From Candidatus Desulfosporosinus infrequens (lineage in GTDB: Bacteria; Bacillota; Desulfitobacteriia; Desulfitobacteriales; Desulfitobacteriaceae), in assembly GCA_900290375.1 (NCBI GenBank), contig OMOF01000668.1, forward strand, positions 1-34,253: a DNA stretch of 34,253 nucleotides, read 5' to 3'. Shown piece by piece: positions 1 to 7,028 of this stretch; position 1 is the stretch's first letter, and each line of letters begins with the position of its first letter. The position numbers were made by a program, and so were the translations under genes. Below the pieces are notes generated by a model. It was not told the origin of the DNA. It was given only the letters and a program-made list of their open reading frames with translations, and did not search any database.

Positions 1-75
1 AGAATGTTAATATAGAAAGTTTTGATAATTAAGAAAATGGCAATACTTGTTATTGAAAATAAACAAAAGACCCTC

Positions 76-135
76 TATGAAAGGAAATAACAAGTCAAAG
101 ATGCCTTGGATATTTTGCGTCAGACAAGGAGGTAT
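76..135. repeat. 60-bp dispersed repeat, copy 1
   Basis: These 60 bases recur without a mismatch at 20716-20775 in the same orientation. The repeat ends in an AGGAGGT-like motif. Here the next bases form a small hairpin (GAGGTA, loop, TACCTC). On plus it can be read as a short peptide from an ATG at 77, but there is no ribosome site and that frame stops after 23 codons. It lies just past the 3' end of the regulator gene at 143. Perfect identity at two unrelated places suggests a recently spread intergenic repeat; its class is not recognised. Confidence 0.85.
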
Positions 136-142
136 GTTTACC

Positions 143-1399
143 TCATAGCGGAATAAACATTTTGACGGGGCGACCACCCGTTCCGTAACTCAATTCGGAT
201 CTTAATACTCGACGCTGTTCTAAAAATTCAAGATAGTGGCGTACTGTGACCCTAGTCAGCTTAACTCCTTCTGCGACTTCCTCTGCAGAAAGGGGACGGC
301 GAGTTTGTTGCAAAAATTGCATTATATGGTCAAGAGTGACTCTAGTTAAACCTTTGGGCAGTCCTTCTTCTTTACTATACCAGGGACTATCCAAACTGAA
401 TTGTGGCGTTGGTCGGGTTGCGACCGTGTGGTTGACCGTGTGGTTGGTAGTTAGGTCGGTAGTTAGGTCGGTAGTTAGCTCGGCAATTTCTGCACTTTCC
501 TTTATTTGCTCTGCGACAGCATGATGATCATTTTCAGGCGGATCATTTTCATGATTGCTATGATTTGTCCGAATTTCCTTTGTTAACCCCTGAATTTGCT
601 CCATCATTTGGTCAAAAGCATCCTTCATTTCTCTCATTTCCTGGGCGCCGGAGACACTCATGCCCTGGGTGGAATGTCCAGTCGCAACTTCACGAGTGCC
701 TAACCTGATATTTAGCAAGGAATAGAGAATTTCTTTCTGCCAGAAAAGCCAAACGAGAAGAATCACTGAAACGGTTAAAGTTAATCCCAATATGGCCATT
801 GTGGTCAAAGATCTCTTGACATATTCCTGCTCATAGGCATCCGTTTCCGGTATCCCCACATAAAACATGCCGATGACATTACCACTTTCTGAGCGTAAAG
901 GGACATAACCAGCTTGATTCCGATGACCCACTACATCCGCTTCTCCAAGGTACGTCTGACCATCCTGCAGTACTGTCTTGGCAACATTATCAGAAACCTT
1001 AGTACCGATCTCCCGTTCTCCAGATGAACCAAGTACTGTGGTTGCTACTCGCATCTCTCCCTGAAATATCGTTACTGTATCCCCCGTGAGATGGGACAAA
1101 TGATCTACCATGTCATTATTCAAACTTATCTTAACAGGTCCTTTATAGAGCTCCCCGTTTCGCACTATCCATGAGCCAGGATATTTTATGTCAATAATTT
1201 CCCCACAGGTTGCCAAATCTGCTTGTGCCTTGATGATAGCATCGGCCACGTTACGGTCTTTCATATGCCAACCCAGGACCACAAAGAAGCTACCCACCAA
1301 TATAACAAGTGAACTCAGCAATAATATGAGTATCTGATGTTTGAGTGAACGCACATGACACCTCTTTCGTTGACTTATCTCCCTTAGTTGAACTTTCAT
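143..1399 (-). CDS. Membrane-anchored one-component transcription regulator (Cache-HAMP-wHTH)
   Basis: Seen, numbering from the chosen start: a basic N-terminus, a membrane helix at about 20-43, an extracytoplasmic single-Cache-type domain at about 50-190 (YPGSW, GELYKG, LTGDTVTIF, VGIPE, as in clostridial chemoreceptors), a second helix at about 198-221, a HAMP-like stretch to about 270, a Thr/Asp/His-rich linker made by 12-bp DNA repeats, and a C-terminal winged helix at about 350-418 (TRVTLDHIMQFL, RVTVRHYLEFLEQR, GTGGRPVKMF). That last domain resembles the DNA-binding output of CitB/DcuR-type response regulators. No kinase or receiver domain is present. Inference: a ligand sensed outside the cell directly controls DNA binding at the membrane. 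The start at 1399 (about 418 aa) has a GGA site; starting at 1486 would translate two copies of an upstream DNA repeat and is less likely. Ligand and targets are unknown; the flavodiiron gene is divergent. Confidence 0.8.
   Translation of the reverse strand: MKVQLREISQRKRCHVRSLKHQILILLLSSLVILVGSFFVVLGWHMKDRNVADAIIKAQADLATCGEIIDIKYPGSWIVRNGELYKGPVKISLNNDMVDHLSHLTGDTVTIFQGEMRVATTVLGSSGEREIGTKVSDNVAKTVLQDGQTYLGEADVVGHRNQAGYVPLRSESGNVIGMFYVGIPETDAYEQEYVKRSLTTMAILGLTLTVSVILLVWLFWQKEILYSLLNIRLGTREVATGHSTQGMSVSGAQEMREMKDAFDQMMEQIQGLTKEIRTNHSNHENDPPENDHHAVAEQIKESAEIAELTTDLTTDLTTNHTVNHTVATRPTPQFSLDSPWYSKEEGLPKGLTRVTLDHIMQFLQQTRRPLSAEEVAEGVKLTRVTVRHYLEFLEQRRVLRSELSYGTGGRPVKMFIPL
422..481. repeat. 12-bp tandem repeats inside the regulator's linker
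   Basis: Two units of GACCGTGTGGTT (422-445) are followed by two full units and one partial unit of GGTAGTTAGGTC (446-481). Both unit lengths are multiples of three, so copy-number change would add or remove four residues (the NHTV and TDLT series) without breaking the frame. The repeats sit between the HAMP-like region and the DNA-binding domain. Confidence 0.85.
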
Positions 1400-1442
1400 G
1401 ATACTATTCCAGAATTTAACGCTGTTATATTGTATGAATATT

Positions 1443-1485
1443 TGGAATAATGGCATAATAATAGCGCTATAATGGAATAATGGCA
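1443..1485. promoter_or_regulatory. Candidate operator: direct repeat with central palindrome
   Basis: TGGAATAATGGCA occurs at 1443-1455 and again at 1473-1485, 30 bp apart, which is about three helical turns. Between them lies the palindrome ATAGCGCTAT (1461-1470). The array is just upstream of the chosen regulator start (1399), in the divergent region shared with the flavodiiron gene. Inference: a binding site for the adjacent regulator (autoregulation) or another factor. Confidence 0.5.
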
Positions 1486-1613
1486 CAATATTTTAGTTTA
1501 AGTTTAAGTTAGACAATAATCTTTGTCAACTCCTTATCAGTTTATTCAGATAGATTCAAATTGTTGTAAATGGTTAATTTCGTGGAGATTAAATTTTATA
1601 TTAATTATTAAAT

Positions 1614-1809
1614 AGTCATTCCTAAAGAAGGATTACTAAAACTAATGTCGAATACCTAAAACAATATAATCATTTAGTGCATGCTTGAACGGTCTATAAG
1701 GAATGACTGAATTTGATCAATTTGTAATATCGACTCTGACTTTTTTAAAGGATATAATAGTCATTATCGTCTTGCATGCTTTTCCTAAACCAAAGTGATT
1801 ATCATTTGG
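1614..1809. promoter_or_regulatory. Divergent intergenic region: flavodiiron promoter and symmetric elements
   Basis: The gene-free stretch from about 1400 to 1854 is AT-rich. A plausible plus-strand promoter is TCGACT (1730-1735), a 17-bp spacer and TATAAT (1753-1758). AGTCATTCCT (1614-1623) is mirrored by AGGAATGACT (1699-1708). TTGATCAA near 1713-1720 is self-complementary. CCAAAGTGATTATCATTTGG (1790-1809), downstream of the promoter, contains the palindrome TGATTATCA, loosely Fur/PerR-like. No regulator can be named from these. Confidence 0.45.
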
Positions 1810-1854
1810 CGTAGTAAATACGTTGCCAATTAAAATTATTTGGAGGTAATTATC

Positions 1855-3051
1855 ATGAGTTTTGAAATTAACAAAAATGTAAAATGGGTCGGTAAAATCG
1901 ACTGGGAATTAAAAAAATTCCACGGTGATGAGCTCTCTACCCACCGTGGTTCTAGCTATAATTCCTACCTTGTCCGAGACGAAAAGATAGCCCTAATTGA
2001 TTGTGTTTGGACGCCCTTCGCCAAAGAATTTGTCACTAATTTAAAAAAAGAGATCAATTTGGATTCGATCGATTATATCATAGCTAATCATGGCGAACCC
2101 GATCACAGTGGGGCGTTACCAGAATTAATGAAGGAAATCCCTAACACCCCCATTTATTGTACCGCCAATGCTATCAAATCCTTAAAAGGTCAGTACCATC
2201 AGGATTGGAACTTCATACCCGTCAAAACGGGTGATAAATTGAATCTTGGGTCAAAAGAGTTCATCTTCATTGAAGCCAGAATGCTCCATTGGCCTGATAC
2301 GATGTTTACCTACTTAACAGGAGATAATATTCTGTTCAGCAATGACGGCTTTGGGCAGCATTTAGCCTCTGAGCATATGTTCAACGACCTAGTCGATCAA
2401 GCAGAGTTATATCATGAAGCCCTCAAATATTATGCCAATATTTTAAATCCCTTCAGCAAATTCGTTGAAAATAAAATTACTGAAATCTTAAGCTTTAACC
2501 TGCCAGTGGACATGATCTGCCCAAGTCATGGCCTTATCTGGCGAGATAAGCCTTTGCAAATGGTTAACAAATATATGGAATGGGCTAAGGATTACCAGGA
2601 AAATCAGATTACGATCATTTACGATACTATGTGGAACAGTACCCGCCAAATGGCCGAAAATATAGCCGCCGGAATAAAGTTGAGCGACACGAATGTCACG
2701 GTTAAATTGTTTAACTCCAATTCGACCCATACTGATAAAAACGACATTATTTCTGAAGTCTTCAAATCCAAGGCGATCCTGGTTGGTTCTCCGACCATTA
2801 ATAAAGGCATAGCTTTTTCTGTCGCCGGAATCCTAGAAATGATCAAAGGCTTAGCCTTTAAAAATAAAAAGGGCGCTGCCTTTGGTAGTTATGGCTGGAG
2901 CGGTGAAGGTACTAAACTCATTTCGACTGAATTAGAACACAGTGGATTTGAGCTACTCAACGAAGGACTAAAAGTAACCTGGAACCCAGATGACGAGAGC
3001 CTCCTGAAGTGTCAGGAATTCGGAAAAAGCATTGGATTAGCTCTTAAGTAA
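1855..3051 (+). CDS. Flavodiiron protein (A-type flavoprotein; O2/NO reductase)
   Basis: 398 aa, the usual length of the two-domain family. The N-terminal metallo-beta-lactamase-like domain carries the diiron signature HGEPDH (His79, Glu81, Asp83, His84), then MLHWPD, SNDGFGQH and CPSHGLIW, which supply further ligands. A flavodoxin domain starts near 253 (TIIYDTMWNST, FMN phosphate loop). Known for the family: four-electron reduction of oxygen to water and/or of NO to N2O in anaerobes, using electrons from rubredoxin or a similar donor. No rubredoxin domain is attached. The start at 1855 has GGAGG at 1842-1846; a TTG 15 bases earlier overlaps that ribosome site. The gene stands alone, divergent from the Cache-wHTH regulator, and ends in a strong hairpin. 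Confidence 0.93.
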   Translation: MSFEINKNVKWVGKIDWELKKFHGDELSTHRGSSYNSYLVRDEKIALIDCVWTPFAKEFVTNLKKEINLDSIDYIIANHGEPDHSGALPELMKEIPNTPIYCTANAIKSLKGQYHQDWNFIPVKTGDKLNLGSKEFIFIEARMLHWPDTMFTYLTGDNILFSNDGFGQHLASEHMFNDLVDQAELYHEALKYYANILNPFSKFVENKITEILSFNLPVDMICPSHGLIWRDKPLQMVNKYMEWAKDYQENQITIIYDTMWNSTRQMAENIAAGIKLSDTNVTVKLFNSNSTHTDKNDIISEVFKSKAILVGSPTINKGIAFSVAGILEMIKGLAFKNKKGAAFGSYGWSGEGTKLISTELEHSGFELLNEGLKVTWNPDDESLLKCQEFGKSIGLALK

Positions 3052-3074
3052 ATTTAGAAGAGAAAACTATAAAC

Positions 3075-3105
3075 TAGGGGAAGCGTTTCGATAACGCTTC
3101 CCCTA
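3075..3105 (+). terminator. Strong hairpin after the flavodiiron gene
   Basis: A 13-bp perfect stem (TAGGGGAAGCGTT / AACGCTTCCCCTA) with loop TCGAT, 23 bases past the stop codon. The T-tract is poor, so termination is inferred from the stem and its position. It lies between convergent genes and could act on both strands. Confidence 0.65.
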
Positions 3106-3229
3106 CTACAATATCTCTTATAATTCTCTCTACTGCTATCTATCCAATTGACAACCATTAATCATTGACCTCATCTCTCGCCTCTGAGGTTCTTATTTAG
3201 AGCCCCAAGTAAGTTTATCATCAGACTTG

Positions 3230-3427
3230 TTAAAATCCGATTCCCAAATCGAGGCGCTTAATCTGCTCGGTCATAAAATCGACCGTTTCATCGTCCGATG
3301 AAAAAATCATTTCGATGACTTGGGGGCGGCTGAGGTTTTTATTTTCACAAAGTCTGTCCAATCTCCGCAGAACCTCAGAATCTAAGCTGAGACTGATCCG
3401 AACCTTTCTTTTCATCTTCATTTTCAT
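3230..3427 (-). CDS. Small ribbon-helix-helix (CopG-like) protein
   Basis: 65 aa. A basic N-terminus (MKMKMKRKVR) leads into the beta strand RISLSLD, then helices LRRLDRLCE and SRPQVIEMIF, the usual layout of a dimeric ribbon-helix-helix DNA-binding protein. AGGAGCG lies 7 bases before the ATG. The acidic and amphipathic tail (SSDDETVDFMTEQIKRLD) could be a partner-binding region, as in antitoxins, but no toxin gene adjoins. It is convergent with the flavodiiron gene. Its target is unknown. Confidence 0.75.
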   Translation of the reverse strand: MKMKMKRKVRISLSLDSEVLRRLDRLCENKNLSRPQVIEMIFSSDDETVDFMTEQIKRLDLGIGF

Positions 3428-3586
3428 TGTGCTCGCTCCTTTTAGGTTTATGTTATAACCACTATTCTACTACAATACCCGACAACAACAACCATTATTT
3501 TTAACTTACGTCTCAAGGTCAAACACCATTTGTGGGTATAGAAAATTCAGCTCGCTCCAACTGGCCATGGATAGGCAAGAAGGAAC

Positions 3587-3604
3587 CGAGGATTTATATC
3601 CTCG
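3587..3604. other. Hairpin in gene-free stretch 3428-3709
   Basis: CGAGGAT, loop TTAT, ATCCTCG: a 7-bp perfect stem downstream of the RsbRD_N gene (minus strand, stop at 3710). There is no clear T-tract on either side. It may be a weak terminator. Nothing else is recognised in this 280-bp stretch. Confidence 0.35.
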
Positions 3605-3709
3605 ATCCCTTAAAGTTTCAACTCATTTACTATTTCCGTCCAATTGAGAGTCCTCCAACATTTAAACTATCCTTCAAATTCTGATCGTACCAGAGTTCCA
3701 AACTCATTC

Positions 3710-4252
3710 TTAGTCCCTGTGTTCAAATTCCTCTACAGGGATCTCTGACATTATATTTGCTTTTTTCAACAACGTAAAGCTCATCCTTTTCAGTTCATCT
3801 GTCTTAAGTTTGTAAATCTGCTCTCGACACTTTATATATTTATCAAAGGATAAAAGAGCCAGATCATCAATTTTCAGCTCAAACTCCAACAAAGCTTCCG
3901 AGAGCTGCTGACTCTGCCTAATTTCCTTCTCTAATTCTTTGCGGACCACATTTTTAAGGAGAAAAACAAAGGACATGGCCTTCGAAGGTGTAAAATCTTG
4001 AATTGCTCTTACTTTGATAATATCATCGAGAAATGATGCACTCTTAGCAAGATCTCTTCCCTCAATCAGCGCTGCCAAGATATTCTCTATCCCCTGAGTG
4101 AACACGTGACCCACGGGATTAGCAAACCTGTCTTTCTGATTTTTCAAAAAACCCGAGGTATCAGTGGGATATGTCTCGATGATCGCATCGAACCACTTTT
4201 TCAAAATAGCGGATTTATTTTCTTCTAGAAGGTCTTTTAGCTTCATATCCAT
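3710..4252 (-). CDS. RsbRD N-terminal domain protein
   Basis: About 180 aa, all helical in appearance. The opening (LKDLLEENKSAILKKWFDAI, then ETYP near 30, FANPVGHVF near 50, and IENILAALIEG) matches the RsbRD_N domain, the non-haem globin-like sensor module of RsbR-type stressosome proteins. The STAS domain that normally follows is absent, so this is a stand-alone sensor module. From memory, free-standing forms occur beside sulfate-reduction and heterodisulfide-reductase genes in sulfate reducers; none is seen here. Start chosen at 4252, where GGGGGAG precedes the ATG by 6 bases; the longer frame would need a TTG inside that site. Confidence 0.72.
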   Translation of the reverse strand: MDMKLKDLLEENKSAILKKWFDAIIETYPTDTSGFLKNQKDRFANPVGHVFTQGIENILAALIEGRDLAKSASFLDDIIKVRAIQDFTPSKAMSFVFLLKNVVRKELEKEIRQSQQLSEALLEFELKIDDLALLSFDKYIKCREQIYKLKTDELKRMSFTLLKKANIMSEIPVEEFEHRD

Positions 4253-4413
4253 TCTTTTCTCCCCCAAACATTATATTTTTTAATATTATTTCTAATTTGG
4301 AACTATGTATGTAAGTATGACCACGTCAGGAGCACAGAAGAAAGGGCTCTGATTAATAAAGTTGACAAAGATTTGTTCATGTTCTAAACTACAGAAGAGC
4401 TGACATTGAGATC

Positions 4414-4473
4414 GCGCTAATTGGCGCGGCACCGAAATCGAGAAAACACCTGCTATGGACGGCGGGTGTTTTC
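4414..4473. terminator. Tandem hairpins in gene-free stretch 4253-4565
   Basis: Two adjacent stems: CGCGC/GCGCG near 4414-4429, and GAAAACACC (4442-4450) with GGTGTTTTC (4465-4473). The second has T-rich flanks in both directions and probably ends the minus-strand hydrolase transcript (stop at 4566). The pair could also be a small structured RNA; no known class is recognised. Confidence 0.45.
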
Positions 4474-4565
4474 ATTTTGGAGTTCATTCTGCCCTTCCAG
4501 AGTCTTTGCTAAAATTTTCATTATTTTTTCATCCATCTTTGACAGTCCCCCTTATACCCATCATT

Positions 4566-5273
4566 TTACTCTCGACACGCTTCGACAAACCCTCTAAATA
4601 AGGCGTTACTATGTATGTCGGATTCCATACTTTCTGGGTGCCACTGAACCCCTAGACAAAACGCAGTATTGGTCTTTTCTATTCCCTCAATAACCCCATC
4701 GGCAGCATGTGCATTTTGTATAAACCCTAGTGGAATTTTTGATACAGCTTGATGATGGAGGCTGTTGACTCCAACTTTTTTCTCACCTAAAAGTCGAAAA
4801 AGCGCAGACTTCTCAGCGATATCCACGTCGTGCCAGGCGTATTGACGAGGGGCGGTTTGGCTATGCTCCATTGCTGTGGGATGTTGACTGGGAATGTCCT
4901 GATAGATTCCCCCCCCAGCAGCGACCGCCAAAACCTGAACACCCCGGCAAATTCCCAAAATCGGGATATTCTGTTGCAGGGATTGTTTAGTAAGCAGGAT
5001 TTCGCCCCAATCCCGTTCTGGTGAACATTTACCTATTCCACGGAGGGGCTCCTCTCTTAAATACACGGGAGAAATATCTCCTCCACCCGTTAAGAGCAAG
5101 CCATCAAGAACACTTAAAACGTCATCGCACTCTTCCTGGGTCCGAACTGGCGGGAGAATAAACGGGATCCCACCCGCCTTTTTAATACTTTCCACATAAT
5201 AATGCCGTGGAAATGTCTGTAGTTCCTCCGAACAATGGGCCGCCGTGATTCCAATCACCGGTTTTTCTGACAT
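4566..5273 (-). CDS. Class I glutamine amidotransferase-like gamma-glutamyl hydrolase (PuuD-like)
   Basis: 235 aa, the length of peptidase C26 / PuuD-type enzymes. Motifs: LTGGGDISPVYL, the nucleophile elbow ILGICRG (Cys109), and the distal His-Glu pair in QWHPES near 210. Known for the family: cleavage of gamma-glutamyl amide bonds, for example gamma-glutamyl-GABA; the substrate here cannot be told. The ATG at 5273 has AGAGGAG and GAAGG just upstream. It is the first gene after the terminator that ends the EndoA operon and appears to be monocistronic. Confidence 0.85.
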   Translation of the reverse strand: MSEKPVIGITAAHCSEELQTFPRHYYVESIKKAGGIPFILPPVRTQEECDDVLSVLDGLLLTGGGDISPVYLREEPLRGIGKCSPERDWGEILLTKQSLQQNIPILGICRGVQVLAVAAGGGIYQDIPSQHPTAMEHSQTAPRQYAWHDVDIAEKSALFRLLGEKKVGVNSLHHQAVSKIPLGFIQNAHAADGVIEGIEKTNTAFCLGVQWHPESMESDIHSNALFRGFVEACRE

Positions 5274-5302
5274 CCCTTCACTGCTCCTCTCCTATGGTGG
5301 AT

Positions 5303-5348
5303 ATAAAAATAAAACAAAAACAGCGTCGGTTTTGTCCCGCTGCGCTGT
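5303..5348 (-). terminator. Terminator after endoA
   Basis: On the minus strand ACAGCG and CGCTGT (5343-5348 and 5320-5325) form a stem, followed by a long T-rich run (complement of 5303-5319), 25 bases past the toxin stop. Confidence 0.7.
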
Positions 5349-5372
5349 CTCCCTCTCACCTGAAGCTATATA

Positions 5373-5723
5373 TCAAATATCCGCAAGCCCTAAACTGATT
5401 TCAATGGCTTGGTCTACCCTAAGCATCACTTCTTCATCCAAAACGGCCACCTTTTCCTTAAGGCGACTTTTGTCAATCGTCCGAATCTGCTCTGTGAGAA
5501 TGACGGAATCTCGTTCTAAGCCACTTCGTTTAGCTCTCACTTCTACGTGAGTAGGTAATTTTGCTTTCGCGATCTGTGAAGTGATCGCAGCAATAATCGT
5601 CGTTGGGCTGAATTGATTCCCTATGTCGTTTTGAATCACAAGGACTGGACGAGTTCCGCCCTGTTCTGAGCCGACAACGGGGTTAAGCTCTGCGTAATAA
5701 ATTTCCCCGCGTTTTATGTTCAT
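5373..5723 (-). CDS. ndoA: EndoA (NdoA) mRNA interferase toxin, MazF/PemK family
   Basis: 116 aa from the ATG at 5723. The sequence follows Bacillus EndoA almost throughout: [53 protein letters not shown]. Known: a ribosome-independent endoribonuclease (UACAU cleavage in Bacillus) that stalls growth when freed of antitoxin. The ATG overlaps the antitoxin stop (ATGA, 5720-5723), so the pair is translationally coupled; a GTG 9 bases earlier is possible but the family aligns from the ATG. In most Firmicutes this pair directly follows alr; here alr is about 15 kb away. Confidence 0.94.
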   Translation of the reverse strand: MNIKRGEIYYAELNPVVGSEQGGTRPVLVIQNDIGNQFSPTTIIAAITSQIAKAKLPTHVEVRAKRSGLERDSVILTEQIRTIDKSRLKEKVAVLDEEVMLRVDQAIEISLGLADI

Positions 5724-5998
5724 CTCCGACACTCCACCATCGTTTCTTCATAGTACACTAATACTTCTTGTTCCGTTGAAAACAACTCCCTGGCTATTGA
5801 TAAATTTAGCTGCGCCATTTCTAAGTATCCTTTACGCATCTGCTCGTGAATTCCTTTTTTCCGGCGTTCGTGAAGGATGCTGTTTAGCGCTTCTCGTATA
5901 AATTCGCTGCGATTGCGTTTCTCTACAGTGACGATCCCATCCACTTCCGCAAGCAAACTCTCCGGCAAACTGATCATAATCCGCTTACTTTCTGCCAC
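5720..5998 (-). CDS. ndoAI: EndoAI (NdoAI) antitoxin, ribbon-helix-helix
   Basis: 92 aa, as expected for EndoAI. The N-terminal ribbon-helix-helix ([19 protein letters not shown], then [15 protein letters not shown]) binds DNA; the helical C-terminal half wraps the toxin. It starts at a GTG (5996-5998) behind AGGGGGTG. The promoter TTGACA - 18 bp - TATAAT lies directly upstream (6066-6037). Inference: it represses its own operon, as in related pairs. Confidence 0.9.
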   Translation of the reverse strand: MAESKRIMISLPESLLAEVDGIVTVEKRNRSEFIREALNSILHERRKKGIHEQMRKGYLEMAQLNLSIARELFSTEQEVLVYYEETMVECRR

Positions 5999-6036
5999 AT
6001 TAGCACCCCCTAGTCATTTAGCTAAAGCTATACTCT

Positions 6037-6066
6037 ATTATAGACAGTAATGCAAAAAAGTGTCAA
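6037..6066 (-). promoter_or_regulatory. Promoter of ndoAI-ndoA
   Basis: On the minus strand TTGACA (6066-6061), an 18-bp spacer, TATAAT (6042-6037). Both hexamers match the sigma-A consensus exactly. The start codon is 38 bases further on. Confidence 0.8.
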
Positions 6067-6245
6067 CGAACTATACTGGCAAATAAGCCTAAACTCTATA
6101 AAAACAAGGTTTTTTAAACATGTAATTTATGGTAAATCATTAATATCAATATATTTTTGGCAAAATCTTCGTCTCTTAATGATAGTATAACATATATCAC
6201 ACTTGCTATACTGTTTTTTACACTAAACCAACCGTCAAATTAAAT

Positions 6246-7028
6246 TTAGGCTTGCTTCAAGAGCCTTTTAACCATAGCCTGATGGGCTAACTCCTCCATA
6301 TGGTCATCGAGTTCCACTAAGCGAGTGAGGGGTCCGCGTCTTTGAATCGCCAGTTCTAACAACAAATCGGCAAAGTGTGGGTTCTTCGGAAGGAGCGGAC
6401 CGTGCAAATACGTTCCGAAGACATTGCGATACCGTACTCCTTCTGCTCGGTCATCACCATTATTTCCGTTCCCAAATAAGACTTTACCCAAAGGACTAAC
6501 CCCTTCGCCTAAGTACGTTTTACCTGAGTGATTCTCGAACCCAACTAACGTCTTTAATTTCGAAGCAGATGCTCTCATCCCTATCGATTGGTCGGAGTCA
6601 ACACTCAGCACTCGTTCATCAATTTCCACCACGACATTACCTATTAAACGCTTTGCACCAGCGATGGTCCAAACATCGAGAATGCCCAAGCCCTGGATCT
6701 TTTCCCCGCTGGCCATTTGATAGTATTCCCCTAACATTTGATAACCGCCACAGATGGACAGAACCACAAGTCCCTCCTCTATGGCCCTGCGCAGTTCTTC
6801 TTCCCGCCGCATCAAGTCTCGAACTAGTAGGCCTTGTTCACGGTCAGACCCTCCGCCCAGAAATAAAATGTCCATTCCCCTAAAGTCCAAGTCATCACCC
6901 AGAGAGGCTTGTTGAATTAATGGCTCAATTCCCCGCCAACGGCAGCGGGCTGCCAACGCTAAAATGTTCCCACGATCTCCATAAAGGTCAAGCAAATCGG
7001 GATACAAATGGCAAATATTCAGTTTCAT
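6246..7028 (-). CDS. gatD: GatD: glutaminase subunit of lipid II isoglutaminyl synthase
   Basis: 260 aa. A CobB/CobQ-like class I amidotransferase: ICHLYPDLLDLYGDRGN at the N-terminus, LFLGGGSDREQ, the nucleophile Cys93 in LSICGGYQML, and GTYLHGPLLPKNP bearing the catalytic His. Known: it frees ammonia from glutamine and passes it to MurT, which amidates the alpha-carboxyl of D-Glu in lipid II. The ATG overlaps the murT stop (7025-7028), giving a coupled two-gene operon at fixed stoichiometry. Confidence 0.93.
   Translation of the reverse strand: MKLNICHLYPDLLDLYGDRGNILALAARCRWRGIEPLIQQASLGDDLDFRGMDILFLGGGSDREQGLLVRDLMRREEELRRAIEEGLVVLSICGGYQMLGEYYQMASGEKIQGLGILDVWTIAGAKRLIGNVVVEIDERVLSVDSDQSIGMRASASKLKTLVGFENHSGKTYLGEGVSPLGKVLFGNGNNGDDRAEGVRYRNVFGTYLHGPLLPKNPHFADLLLELAIQRRGPLTRLVELDDHMEELAHQAMVKRLLKQA

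Noticed and set aside
77-145. Short peptide readable from the 60-bp repeat (MKGNNKSKMPWIFC...)
   Set aside because: No ribosome site; the two copies diverge right after the repeat and stop at unrelated points, so the DNA rather than a peptide is repeated.
422-481. CRISPR-like array
   Set aside because: The repeat units are contiguous 12-mers without spacers and lie within a coding frame.
1400-1486. Longer N-terminus for the Cache-wHTH regulator
   Set aside because: The extension would translate the duplicated TGGAATAATGGCA operator-like DNA and lacks a ribosome site; the ATG at 1399 has one.
3587-3604. Riboswitch or operator at the GAGGAT hairpin
   Set aside because: It lies downstream of one gene and is not positioned before another start; a weak terminator is the simpler reading.
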